Below, in pieces: positions 55,002-63,381 of a stretch of DNA of 64,000 nt. The stretch comes from CAKRJP01 sp963597615 (GTDB taxonomy: Bacteria; Bacillota; Clostridia; Lachnospirales; Lachnospiraceae). The notes beneath the pieces are model-generated. The model ran no database searches and had not been told where the DNA came from. It saw nothing but the letters and a program-made list of their open reading frames with translations. The translations under genes and the position numbers were made by a program. Location of the stretch: the NCBI GenBank assembly GCA_963597615.1, contig CAVBQS010000011.1, positions 49,538 through 113,537 of the forward strand, read 5' to 3'. Each line of letters begins with the position of its first letter. Position 1 is the first letter of the stretch.

Positions 55002-55083
55002 GAGATATTTGACGGGATTTTAGACAATCATCAAAACAACAAAGACCCGCTTTGATGATTGTCTAAAATCGGTGAAGTATCTC
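55002..55083 (+). repeat. Inverted repeat without the conserved core (copy D)
   Basis: GATTTTAGACAATCATCAAA (55016-55035) pairs without mismatch with its complement at 55051-55070. Outer GAGATA pairs with TATCTC. The 15-base loop ACAACAAAGACCCGC contains CAACAAAGAC, which is exactly the junction of arm and core in copy A. The arm shares AATCATCAAA with copy C. There is no T run, so it is not a simple terminator. Confidence 0.8.
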
Positions 55084-55121
55084 TGGAGTATAGAATATCT
55101 GATAGAAACGAGGATAGAATT

Positions 55122-56315
55122 ATGGCACAATACAAATATGTCGCGAAAGACATGAAAGGAAAAGTGCATAAGGGAAAGATGGAAGCAGGCTCCCAAGCTG
55201 ACCTTATTAAGCAGCTTCAGGAAAAGAACCTCTTCCTAGTAGAGTTCAAGGACCTAGGCAAGGAGCGGGGCTACCGAAGGCTGAAAGCTAAAGAACTTTC
55301 TGCTTTTAACCGAGAGCTTTCTACTTTACTAAGTTCCGGTGTTAGCCTAGTGCGGGCTATGGATATTATTTCACAGCAGGAGGGCATTGCTCCCCAGGAG
55401 AAGGAGATTTACCAGTCTATTTTACTGGACCTTCGCCGAGGCATTCCCTTATCTGATGCTATGGAAAGCAAAGAGTGCTTCCCAGACCTAATGATCGGAA
55501 TGATCCGGTCTGGTGAGGGCAGTGGTAATTTAGATTTGGTTACCCAAAGGCTTTCCCTCCAGTATGAGAAGGAGCACAAGCTAAACCAGCAGGTAAAATC
55601 CGCCATGGTCTATCCCTGCATTTTATTAGTTCTGAGTGTATGTATTGTCATCCTGATCGTTACCTTTATCCTTCCCCAGTTTCAAAGTCTCTTTGACCAG
55701 ATGGACTCCTTGCCATTACCAACCACCATACTAATGAACATTTCCGACTTCTTAGTAAAAAAGTGGTATCTGGCAATTCTTACGGTTTTGGTTATTGTGG
55801 CAATCATCCGCATCATAGTGGCTATCCCTATAGTGCGAAGAGGCGTGGACTGGATGAAGGTTCATATGTGGGGCTTTGGAAAACTTTATAAAGTTATCTA
55901 TACCGCCCGCTTTGCCAGAACCCTAAGCAGTCTCTATGCCAGCGGAATGCCCCTGGTATCTGCCGTATCTGTGGCAGCAAAAACCATAGGCAACGGCTAC
56001 GTAGAAGACCAATTTGATCAGGTAGTGGTAAAGGTAAGAGGAGGAGTACCCTTATCCGAGAGCCTTCAGGAAGTAGATGGCCTCCTAAGAAAGCTATCCA
56101 GCACCATCCTAGTAGGAGAAGAAAGCGGCCGCCTGGACGTCATGCTAGACTCCATAGCTGCCACCATGGAAGACGACGCCGAACAAGCCACCAAACGAAT
56201 GGTGACCCTACTAGAGCCAATCCTCATCATCTTCATGGCCCTAATCGTAGGCTTCATCATGATAGGAGTAATGCTCCCAATCTACGAATCCTATTCAGCC
56301 ATTGAGAATTCATAA
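55122..56315 (+). CDS. pilC: Type IV pilus inner-membrane platform protein
   Basis: 397 residues from ATG 55122 (GAGGA site seven bases upstream; a longer frame would start inside the inverted repeat). It has the PilC/GspF layout of two related cytoplasmic helical domains (about 55-170 and 255-370), each opening with FNRELSTLLSSGVSL or FARTLSSLYASGMPL, and three membrane segments. The last 200 bases are rich in C and A on the coding strand. It anchors the ATPases PilB and PilT to the pilus base. Confidence 0.94.
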   Translation: MAQYKYVAKDMKGKVHKGKMEAGSQADLIKQLQEKNLFLVEFKDLGKERGYRRLKAKELSAFNRELSTLLSSGVSLVRAMDIISQQEGIAPQEKEIYQSILLDLRRGIPLSDAMESKECFPDLMIGMIRSGEGSGNLDLVTQRLSLQYEKEHKLNQQVKSAMVYPCILLVLSVCIVILIVTFILPQFQSLFDQMDSLPLPTTILMNISDFLVKKWYLAILTVLVIVAIIRIIVAIPIVRRGVDWMKVHMWGFGKLYKVIYTARFARTLSSLYASGMPLVSAVSVAAKTIGNGYVEDQFDQVVVKVRGGVPLSESLQEVDGLLRKLSSTILVGEESGRLDVMLDSIAATMEDDAEQATKRMVTLLEPILIIFMALIVGFIMIGVMLPIYESYSAIENS

Positions 56316-56466
56316 ATGAGAAACAGGTAATGCACTAGTATCCAAGGACTGTATCCATGAGCCGGGACGCCCTTACCCAGAGCGAAAGAATGCCCCTGTT
56401 GATCCTTACTATAATATACAGTCCAAGGTAGATTTCCAATTTCGCATCATACCATTCAATAAAGTA

Positions 56467-56671
56467 GATGGTTGCGAAACATATCGGAAAACTGCCCAGG
56501 ATGCTGGTGAATGAGTAGGTGTGTCGAAGACCCTTGGAGCACGCCGGTCCTTAGGGGCTGTCCTTTGGCCCCTTAGTACCGCTGTGTGCGGAACGGAGCG
56601 CAAGCGCGTCTTCGAGACACCTAGTCATTCGCTAGCATCTTTGCATAGACTTCACATGTTTCGCAACCATC
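56467..56671 (-). repeat. Long inverted repeat with conserved 88-bp core (copy B, reversed)
   Basis: A 205-bp imperfect palindrome between pilC and pilM; core 56526-56613 in the opposite orientation to copies A and C. The distal arm ends GATGGTTGCGAAACAT match perfectly over 16 bp. The 27 bp next to the core match at 22 positions, and three of the five differences keep G-T wobble pairs. Just outside, GGACTGTAT (56347-56355) and ATACAGTCC (56416-56424) form another inverted repeat. No gene is seen in 56316-56750. Confidence 0.88.
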
Positions 56672-56750
56672 GATTCTTATAGAAAAAATGAAGCCAATTA
56701 ACAAATCTTACCATCGATTGTAAATATAAAAAAGCAACAGGAGGACATCC

Positions 56751-58178
56751 ATGAGCGATACAGTAATAGTACTACAGGAAGATTGTATCCTAGCCGCCAC
56801 CGGTAAATCCGGCCGCAAGCCTAGAATCACCAATACGAATCGTTTGGAGCTTTCGTTCCGCGGCGAATTATTTGAACAATGGAAAGAAGCCCTAACCATC
56901 TGGAAAGGCGAAAGCTACCAGGGAGGCCCAATCAAACTGGTGCTGCCTTCCATCTATGCTTCTTCCAGAATCCACCGCATCCCATATGCCAAGGGAAAGC
57001 AGTTAAAGCAGCTAGCGGAAAATGTGGCAGAAACGGAAGATTCTGAAAAGATTTCTGACTATGGAATCACTGACTCTGACAAGCACAGGGGCATTACCCT
57101 GTGTCATGCCAGTGTGGAACCGAGGACCCTTCAGGAAATCCTGAACATTTTTAATGAATTAGGCCTTCCTGTAGCAGAAGTCACAGTCCTTATGGAGAGC
57201 TACTTAAAGGTATTATCCAAATTAAAGGAGGCAGAAAATAAAACTGCCATCTACCTTTTCTTTGAGGACTCCGGCGTTACCAGCCTTCTCTATCAGAAGG
57301 GTAGTTACCTTTATTCCACCAGAAGCAGGATCTTTAGTGAGCGGGGGACCCTAGACTTTGAGACAGAGATTGTTAGAAATCTTTCAGGTATTAAGCAGTT
57401 CTACGCCACCACAAGCCCAGAGAATTCTATTACGGTTGTATTTTATGCAGGTTGTAAGGGGGATGACTTTGAGGTATGTGTACCTGGAATCCAGTCTTTA
57501 AACATGCAGACTTCTCCGTTGAATGTGGATGACCTTTGCGATATTCCTGTAGGAGCAGACGCTTGGCTTCCTTGCATCGGAGCTATGATGGAAGACAAGC
57601 GTGGCCAGATCAATCTTCTAAGTAAGTGGCAGTTGGCTCATACCCAAGAAGGAAAGGTCCAGGGAAATTTCATCAAGCATTTACTGTACCCCGGAATTTG
57701 CCTTGGAGCCTGCCTGCTAGTATTTGCAGGAATTTTTGTCTGGAACCTTCATAAAAGATCAGAAATACAGGAGGTTCAGAATTGGATCAATGACCCGGAA
57801 ATTTCCCAATCCTATGAGGAAGCCAATAATAAGAAGACAGACAGCGACAAGTTAACAGAGGCTATGTCCCAGGTTCAGCAGATGAAGGATAACCTGGCTA
57901 GCTACCCGGAACTTGACCGGGAGACTATGGCCATTATTATCCAGGCTGGTGGAAGCAATATGGATGTGAAGATAAAGTCCATGGATGCCCAGTCAGGCCT
58001 TCTTAGCTTCCAGGCAGAAAGTGCTGATGTCATTGACATTCCAAGCTATATTAATAAATTAACCCAGACCGGCCTGTTTTCTTCTGTAGATTATAGCGGT
58101 TATCAGTATAATGATGGGAAATATTCCCTGGATCTGTCCTGCGTCTTAGCAGCAGAAAATGCAGGAGGTGACAAGTAA
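56751..58178 (+). CDS. pilM: Type IV pilus assembly PilM-PilN fusion protein
   Basis: 475 residues. The N-terminal part (about 1-300) is an actin-like PilM/GspL-type cytoplasmic domain. One membrane helix follows at about 310-330 (LLYPGICLGACLLVFAGIFVW), then a coiled coil and a small extracellular ferredoxin-like domain as in PilN. In most Gram-negative systems PilM and PilN are separate; here one chain spans both, as GspL does in type II secretion. It overlaps pilO by one base. Confidence 0.85.
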   Translation: MSDTVIVLQEDCILAATGKSGRKPRITNTNRLELSFRGELFEQWKEALTIWKGESYQGGPIKLVLPSIYASSRIHRIPYAKGKQLKQLAENVAETEDSEKISDYGITDSDKHRGITLCHASVEPRTLQEILNIFNELGLPVAEVTVLMESYLKVLSKLKEAENKTAIYLFFEDSGVTSLLYQKGSYLYSTRSRIFSERGTLDFETEIVRNLSGIKQFYATTSPENSITVVFYAGCKGDDFEVCVPGIQSLNMQTSPLNVDDLCDIPVGADAWLPCIGAMMEDKRGQINLLSKWQLAHTQEGKVQGNFIKHLLYPGICLGACLLVFAGIFVWNLHKRSEIQEVQNWINDPEISQSYEEANNKKTDSDKLTEAMSQVQQMKDNLASYPELDRETMAIIIQAGGSNMDVKIKSMDAQSGLLSFQAESADVIDIPSYINKLTQTGLFSSVDYSGYQYNDGKYSLDLSCVLAAENAGGDK

Positions 58179-58939
58179 TGAAATTAGAGATGGAATTAAA
58201 AGCTGGGGATATTAAGCTCTTAAAATTATTAGGATGCGTTTTGATTTTATTTTTCTGTATCCGCTTTCTTATAATGCCGGCTTTGGACACCAGCCGAAGT
58301 TTAATAGATGAAAAAGACCAGGTGGACCAGACTAAGGCCCAGATGGAGATGACCATTGAGGAGGCAAAGACCCTGGATGCAAAGATTGCCACCCAGAAGG
58401 AGAATTTAAAGACTTTGTCTACCGGCTACTATGACCTTATGGAAAATCAAGAAGTAGATGAGCTTCTTACAGGTATCGCTTTAAATAATAGCCTAATGCC
58501 GGTGTATTTAAAAATTGAAGGCACCGAGGCTAAGGCACCTGGAACCTACCAGAATCTGCTGGCATCAGGGACTCTAGATACTGGTTCGGATTCCACTACA
58601 GATTCTACAACAGATACCTCCACGGATACCAGTTCAGACACATCCGATTCCGATACGGATTCTGATGATTTAGGGGAGGAATCTTCTTTGGAGGAAATTT
58701 ATCAATACATAAACACCACCACGGTGTCTATGAGTCTGCAAGGATCCGAAGCTGAATTTCAAAATTTTCTAAACGATCTGGCAAAGAACTACCCAGGGGT
58801 ACAGCTTCTTTCCTTTGACATGAGTGAGAGCACCTATGTGGATGAGAATCTTCAGACCGTTTTTGAAAATAGTTATCAATGTGTCTTGGCAGTGTATAGC
58901 TGTGGAGAATTAGAAAAGACTCAGGAGGCAGAGGAATAG
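58178..58939 (+). CDS. pilO: PilO-like pilus assembly protein
   Basis: 253 residues. A membrane helix at about 15-35 precedes a coiled coil (about 40-85) and a C-terminal PilO/GspM-like domain ending near 240. A Ser/Thr/Asp-rich low-complexity insert lies at about 130-165 between them. It pairs with the PilN part of the upstream gene in the alignment complex. It overlaps pilM and pilB by one base each. Confidence 0.82.
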   Translation: MKLEMELKAGDIKLLKLLGCVLILFFCIRFLIMPALDTSRSLIDEKDQVDQTKAQMEMTIEEAKTLDAKIATQKENLKTLSTGYYDLMENQEVDELLTGIALNNSLMPVYLKIEGTEAKAPGTYQNLLASGTLDTGSDSTTDSTTDTSTDTSSDTSDSDTDSDDLGEESSLEEIYQYINTTTVSMSLQGSEAEFQNFLNDLAKNYPGVQLLSFDMSESTYVDENLQTVFENSYQCVLAVYSCGELEKTQEAEE

Positions 58940-60609
58940 TGAGAAAGAATCTGAGAATCGGAGAAATCCTAGAGGATAAGGGTTATGTTACCAGAGAACA
59001 AATGGATGAAGCCCTTGCCTATCAAAAAGAAAATAGAGGAAAACGAGTTGGTCAGATTCTGATTGAGCTGGGATTTGTTACTGAAAATCAAGTATTGGAG
59101 GCCTTAGCTGATCGCTTTCAATTGGAGATTGTGGATGTGGCGAAGCTTGCTGTAGATCTTAAGGCAGTGGGAAAGGTAAGCCGTGAACTGGCAGAAAAAA
59201 ATCTCATCCTTCCGGTGGCAGAAAAAGACCACAATATGCTATTGGTTACCAATGATCCTTTAAACTATTTTGCTTTGGAGGAAGTTCGTCAGCAGACAGG
59301 ATGCCAACTGCAGATTTTGCTCAGTGAGGAAGCACCTCTAAAAAAAGCAATTTCCTACTACTATGCAGAGGTTAATGCCAAGAAATCGGCAGGAAAGGCC
59401 AACGTAAGTTTTTCTACTACTGATGTGGAGGAGTTAGACGTAGAGCATTTGGACAATTCAGATGAAACTCCAATTATTCAGCTCTTAAATAGTTTGATCG
59501 AGCGTGCCATTAAGGTAGATGCTAGTGATATTCATATTGAGCCTTTTGAGCGGGAGACTAAGGTGCGAATGCGTGTGGACGGGGTGGTTTCTGAGTATGT
59601 AAAGATTCAGAAGAATATCCATAATCCCCTCATTGCCCGTATTAAAATTCTTTCCAATCTAGATATTGCAGAGAAGAGAATTCCTCAGGATGGACATTTC
59701 CGTGTAGCCTTAGATGAAGGACGAATCAATATTCGTGTCTCGGTACTGCCTACAGTATACGGGGAGAAGGCGGTGCTTCGAATTATGGGATCTGCAGGAC
59801 ATTTAGAGCATGCAGACCACTTTGGAATGGATGATTACAGCTATGCCCAGTTTGCTCCCATGCTGGATTGTCCTAATGGGATTATCTATATTACAGGACC
59901 CACAGGAAGCGGAAAATCCACCACCCTTTACATGGTGCTAGACTATCTGTCTAAGCGGCAGGTAAATATTTCCACTATTGAAGATCCGGTGGAGAAGAAT
60001 CTTCTGGGTATTAACCAGACCCAGGTGAATCCAACAGCAGGTCTGACTTTCGATGTGGGACTAAGAGCCCTCATGCGTCAGGACCCGGATATTATCATGG
60101 TAGGAGAGACCCGTGACGGAGAAACAGCAGGTACCTCGGTTCGAGCAGCCATTACCGGTCATATGGTACTTAGTACCCTTCATACCAATGATGCAGTATC
60201 CAGTATTGTGCGACTAGAAGACATGGGAGTAGAGACCTATCTGGTGGCAAACTCCTTAGTAGGATTAGTTGCCCAGCGACTGGTAAGAAAAGTATGTCCA
60301 CACTGTGCCCAAGAAGTAGAAACTACTGAGAGAGAGCGGATGCTCTTAGGAGATATCAGAACCATTAAACGAGGCATGGGTTGTGCCCAGTGCAATCATA
60401 CTGGATATAAAGGACGGATCGCAGTTCATGAGATTTTGCCAATTAATGCAGAACTAAGGCGGATGATCGTAAATAATAATTCTATAGAAGAAATCACCCA
60501 GTATGCAAGAGAACATCAGAAGATGCGGACCTTGAAAGAAAGTGGAGTGCTTTTGGTGGAGCAGGGGGTGACTACGCCGGAAGAGGTTGCTAGAATTGCA
60601 TACCAATAA
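58939..60609 (+). CDS. pilB: Type IV pilus extension ATPase
   Basis: 556 residues, starting with GTG that overlaps the pilO stop by one base. The N-terminal GspE-N domain (about 1-145) is followed by the ATPase core: Walker A GPTGSGKSTT at 320-329, Asp box and Walker B DPDIIMVGETRDGE (about 382-395). A zinc-binding pair of motifs, CPHC (about 453) and CAQC (about 483), is typical of extension ATPases and absent from PilT. It powers pilin polymerisation. Confidence 0.96.
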   Translation: MRKNLRIGEILEDKGYVTREQMDEALAYQKENRGKRVGQILIELGFVTENQVLEALADRFQLEIVDVAKLAVDLKAVGKVSRELAEKNLILPVAEKDHNMLLVTNDPLNYFALEEVRQQTGCQLQILLSEEAPLKKAISYYYAEVNAKKSAGKANVSFSTTDVEELDVEHLDNSDETPIIQLLNSLIERAIKVDASDIHIEPFERETKVRMRVDGVVSEYVKIQKNIHNPLIARIKILSNLDIAEKRIPQDGHFRVALDEGRINIRVSVLPTVYGEKAVLRIMGSAGHLEHADHFGMDDYSYAQFAPMLDCPNGIIYITGPTGSGKSTTLYMVLDYLSKRQVNISTIEDPVEKNLLGINQTQVNPTAGLTFDVGLRALMRQDPDIIMVGETRDGETAGTSVRAAITGHMVLSTLHTNDAVSSIVRLEDMGVETYLVANSLVGLVAQRLVRKVCPHCAQEVETTERERMLLGDIRTIKRGMGCAQCNHTGYKGRIAVHEILPINAELRRMIVNNNSIEEITQYAREHQKMRTLKESGVLLVEQGVTTPEEVARIAYQ

Positions 60610-60620
60610 TTTATAGTGGG

Positions 60621-60893
60621 GCGAAACCCTGAATATACATGGTGAGAATTGTGTGATGGGGCGCCCCCGGGATTTTGTTGTAAAGATTGTGCAGAATCAT
60701 CAAATGCAACGAAGACACGCTCTCGCTCCGTTCCGCACGTAGCGGTACTAAGGGGCCAAAGGACGGCCCCTAAGGACCAGCGTGCTCCAAGGGTCTTCTT
60801 TTGCATCTGATGATTCTTTACAATCTATGCAAGTTGGTCGAGGGGTTCGCTATTATCTCATAAAGCAACTCGACAGTATAAGGTGGGTTTCGC
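60621..60893 (+). repeat. Long inverted repeat with conserved 88-bp core (copy C)
   Basis: Core at 60711-60798. The proximal arms (60684-60709 and 60801-60826) match at 23 of 26 positions, with AGATTGT and AGAATCATCA as intact blocks. The distal GCGAAACCC (60621-60629) pairs with GGGTTTCGC (60885-60893). It fills most of the gap between pilB and pilT (60610-61007), in which I see no gene. Confidence 0.86.
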
Positions 60894-61007
60894 GACAAAT
60901 CTATGTGATTATTGTACCTAATTCGCTGGGAATGTGGTTGCTACATACTGATACAAGCTGGGAATACTTTGTTCAAGGTATTTTTTTGGTGAGAAAGGGG
61001 TTTTGAA

Positions 61008-62072
61008 ATGGACTGTTTGGATGTGATGAATCAGTTGATTATTGAGGCTAGGAGGCGCAGGGCTTCGGATGTTCATTTGACGGAAGGGGAGCCGGTGTGG
61101 TTTCGGATTCATGGAACTTTGATGAAGATGGAGGATTTTTCTTCTTTGGAGGCTTCTGTTAGGGACATGTTGCTTTCCCTTATGAGTGAGGGGACTAAAG
61201 CTAAGTTTGACCAGGGCCAGGATGTGGATTTTTCCTGGCAATCTTTAGATGGATGCAGGCAGCGTGTGAATATTTTCAGAGAGAGAAAGCATATAGCAGC
61301 TACCATCCGTCTTTTAAATGATGAGATTCCTACATTAGAGCAGCTAAAGATTCCTACAGAGCTTTATCAGATGTCTGAGGAACCAAGAGGCCTGATTTTG
61401 ATTACCGGACCTACCGGAAGTGGAAAGTCTACCACCTTGGCGGCTGTTATTGAAAGCTTGAATCAAAAGTATGACCGCCATATTATTACCATCGAAGACC
61501 CTATTGAGTACGTATATGAGAATAAAAAATCTTTGATCCATCAAAGGGAAGTGGGAGCAGATGTAACAGACTTTGCTTCAGCTCTTCGAAGCTCCTTGCG
61601 TGAAGATCCAGATGTAATTTTGGTAGGAGAGATGAGAGACTACGAGACTATACAGGCGGCCTTGTTGGCAGCGGAGACTGGACACTTAGTCCTAAGTACC
61701 CTCCACACCACCACGGCAGCTCAGACGGTAGAGCGAATCATCGATGCCTGCCCGGCTGAGAGTCAAAATCAAGTTCGGACCCAGCTGTCAGGAGTACTCA
61801 AAGGAATTCTAACCCAGTGCCTCATCCCTTGTGGCGGAGGAGTCAGCCGCATTGCAGCTACAGAACTTCTCATGGGAACCGACGCCGTCCTAAACCTAGT
61901 ACGAGAAGGAAAAACCCACCAAATCCCATCCATGATGCAATCCTCAGCCTCTATAGGAATGCACACCCTAAACATGGACCTATCAAGACTAATAAAACAA
62001 GGATACATAACAGGAGAAGATGCAAAACGCTACACCAACCACGCCGCAGAACTAGAGCAATACCTACAGTAG
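61008..62072 (+). CDS. pilT: Type IV pilus retraction ATPase
   Basis: 354 residues. Walker A GPTGSGKSTT at 134-143, Walker B DPDVILVGEMRDYET (about 202-216), and the retraction-motor hallmark near the C-terminus, here TGEDAKRYTNHAAEL in place of AIRNLIREGK-like helices. No zinc motifs. It depolymerises pili, giving twitching or DNA uptake. The first 120 coding bases hold 43 G and 13 C, the last 150 or so are C-rich (33 C to 17 G in 61921-62040). Confidence 0.94.
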   Translation: MDCLDVMNQLIIEARRRRASDVHLTEGEPVWFRIHGTLMKMEDFSSLEASVRDMLLSLMSEGTKAKFDQGQDVDFSWQSLDGCRQRVNIFRERKHIAATIRLLNDEIPTLEQLKIPTELYQMSEEPRGLILITGPTGSGKSTTLAAVIESLNQKYDRHIITIEDPIEYVYENKKSLIHQREVGADVTDFASALRSSLREDPDVILVGEMRDYETIQAALLAAETGHLVLSTLHTTTAAQTVERIIDACPAESQNQVRTQLSGVLKGILTQCLIPCGGGVSRIAATELLMGTDAVLNLVREGKTHQIPSMMQSSASIGMHTLNMDLSRLIKQGYITGEDAKRYTNHAAELEQYLQ

Positions 62073-62104
62073 AGAATGTGCCTTGGCACATTCTTGTGGA
62101 GCGT
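62073..62104 (+). terminator. Terminator after pilT
   Basis: AGAATGTGCC pairs with GGCACATTCT around a very short TT turn, beginning one base after the stop. The T tract is weak (TTGTGGAGCGTTTTATTT). Confidence 0.55.
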
Positions 62105-62146
62105 TTTATTTAGAGCTGGGACAAAACCACACTAAGCCACCAACAT

Positions 62147-62178
62147 GTAAGCTTTCTGACCTTTTGGTCATTGCTTAC
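62147..62178 (+). repeat. Inverted repeat upstream of the TetR gene
   Basis: GTAAGC pairs with GCTTAC and inside it GACC with GGTC. It lies 70 bases before the regulator start and could be an operator or RNA hairpin. Confidence 0.45.
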
Positions 62179-62248
62179 AATCCTCGCGAAGTACCAGGGT
62201 TTTGCAAATCTTCACCATTGCTTAAATAAAAGGAACCAGGAAGCTCAC

Positions 62249-62785
62249 ATGGTAAATCTATTTTCGAAAAAACACAACAAAAGAACTCGCTTCACCCGCA
62301 TGTGCATCGGTGAATCTATTTTCTACCTCATGGACAAAAAGGAATATGAGAAGATTAAAATCTCCGATATCGTCAAACGTGCCGGTGTCTCCAGGATGAC
62401 CTTCTATCATTATTATGAAACCAAGGAAGATGCCCTGATTGATTATTTTCATGAGATTGTTGCAGGTTATATTAGAGACTGCAACCGGAAAAAAGTAGGA
62501 GACTTCCACGACAGGGATAGTATCATTCATGCTCTGGGCTACTTTGATCAGTATTCTGTTTTCATCATGAAATTAGTAAAGGCAAAGCTTTACTATATTG
62601 TGATTGAAGCCATGAATGACTATATGGAAAAACGAATTATGCCAAGATACCAGATTCCCCTTTATGAGCTTTATTTTTATGGCGGAGCCCTCTTAAATGT
62701 TTTCCTAAAATGGGAAGAAGGGGGAAAAAAAGAAAGTTTAGAGGAAGTGGCAGAGGCGATATTTGCCAGTGTAAAGAAGCCCTAA
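62249..62785 (+). CDS. TetR/AcrR-family transcriptional regulator
   Basis: 178 residues from ATG 62249 (AGGAAG site just upstream). The helix-turn-helix is KISDIVKRAGVSRMTFYHYYETKEDAL (about 38-64). The ligand domain has the TetR_C_8-like layout. It is followed 11 bases later by a signal peptidase gene, so the two are likely one unit. Targets cannot be told; the pilus locus upstream is one candidate. Confidence 0.88.
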   Translation: MVNLFSKKHNKRTRFTRMCIGESIFYLMDKKEYEKIKISDIVKRAGVSRMTFYHYYETKEDALIDYFHEIVAGYIRDCNRKKVGDFHDRDSIIHALGYFDQYSVFIMKLVKAKLYYIVIEAMNDYMEKRIMPRYQIPLYELYFYGGALLNVFLKWEEGGKKESLEEVAEAIFASVKKP

Positions 62786-62796
62786 GCTGGGAAGGA

Positions 62797-63330
62797 ATGA
62801 AGAAAAAAGATATGAATAAGCCTGCACCAGAAAAACAAAAAAAGAATAAAGGAAAGGTCTTCTGTAATATATTGGGAAGCTTGCTTCTTGTCATTGTCAT
62901 ATTACTATGTATTCCTTTAACCATACCAAGGCTATTTGGATGCCAGGTTTACAACGTTGTCAGTGGAAGTATGGAGCCTGCTATTCCAACCGGAAGCCTG
63001 GTCTATGTAAAAAGCGCAGAGGCGGCAGAGATAGCTACAGATGATGTCATAGCATTTTATGGAGAAAATGATACCGGAGCCGTCATTACCCACCGAGTGG
63101 TGAAAAATCAGGTGGTATCGGGACAATTTGTCACCAAGGGAGATGCCAATGAAAAAGAAGATCTAAGCCCCGTAGGTTATGATCGCTTTATAGGAAAAGT
63201 TATCTTTCATGTGCCCTTGCTTGGAAGCATACTGGCATTCATTGCCACATTTTATGGAAAAATTACAGCAGTAGCCTTGGTTTTGGCTGCTATTGTTCTT
63301 AGAATTATAGGAGAAAAAAGTCGTGAATAA
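62797..63330 (+). CDS. sipW: SipW-type (S26B) signal peptidase
   Basis: 177 residues from ATG 62797; the GGAAGGA site is close, and an ATG 15 bases further in is possible. A basic start precedes a membrane helix (about 18-42). The nucleophile serine lies in VVSGSMEPAIPTGSLVYV. The partner is histidine in AVITHRVVK instead of lysine, the mark of the archaeal/ER-type branch. A second hydrophobic segment lies at the C-terminus. In Bacillus, SipW processes the matrix fibre protein TasA. No such substrate gene is visible in the window. Confidence 0.9.
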   Translation: MKKKDMNKPAPEKQKKNKGKVFCNILGSLLLVIVILLCIPLTIPRLFGCQVYNVVSGSMEPAIPTGSLVYVKSAEAAEIATDDVIAFYGENDTGAVITHRVVKNQVVSGQFVTKGDANEKEDLSPVGYDRFIGKVIFHVPLLGSILAFIATFYGKITAVALVLAAIVLRIIGEKSRE

Positions 63331-63335
63331 AAGAA

Positions 63336-63370
63336 AGAGGGGCTACACCATTAGGTAATAGCCCCTCTTG
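63336..63370. terminator. Bidirectional terminator between sipW and the second Rpn-like gene
   Basis: AGAGGGGCTA pairs perfectly with TAGCCCCTCT around a 13-base loop, with T-rich sequence on one side and A-rich on the other, between converging genes. Confidence 0.85.
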
Positions 63371-63381
63371 TTTACATATTT

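Noticed and set aside
50867..60798. Simple terminators as the explanation of the 88-bp cores
   Set aside because: They lack a T run after the stem, are multi-branched, and one copy is reversed relative to transcription; long unique arms are not needed for termination.
50816..60893. CRISPR array
   Set aside because: The three 88-bp cores are kilobases apart, in both orientations, and too long and structured for CRISPR repeats; no cas gene is present.
41036..62072. Diversity-generating retroelement acting on the giant prepilin
   Set aside because: No reverse transcriptase, no template/variable repeat pair and no A-specific substitution pattern was seen in the window.
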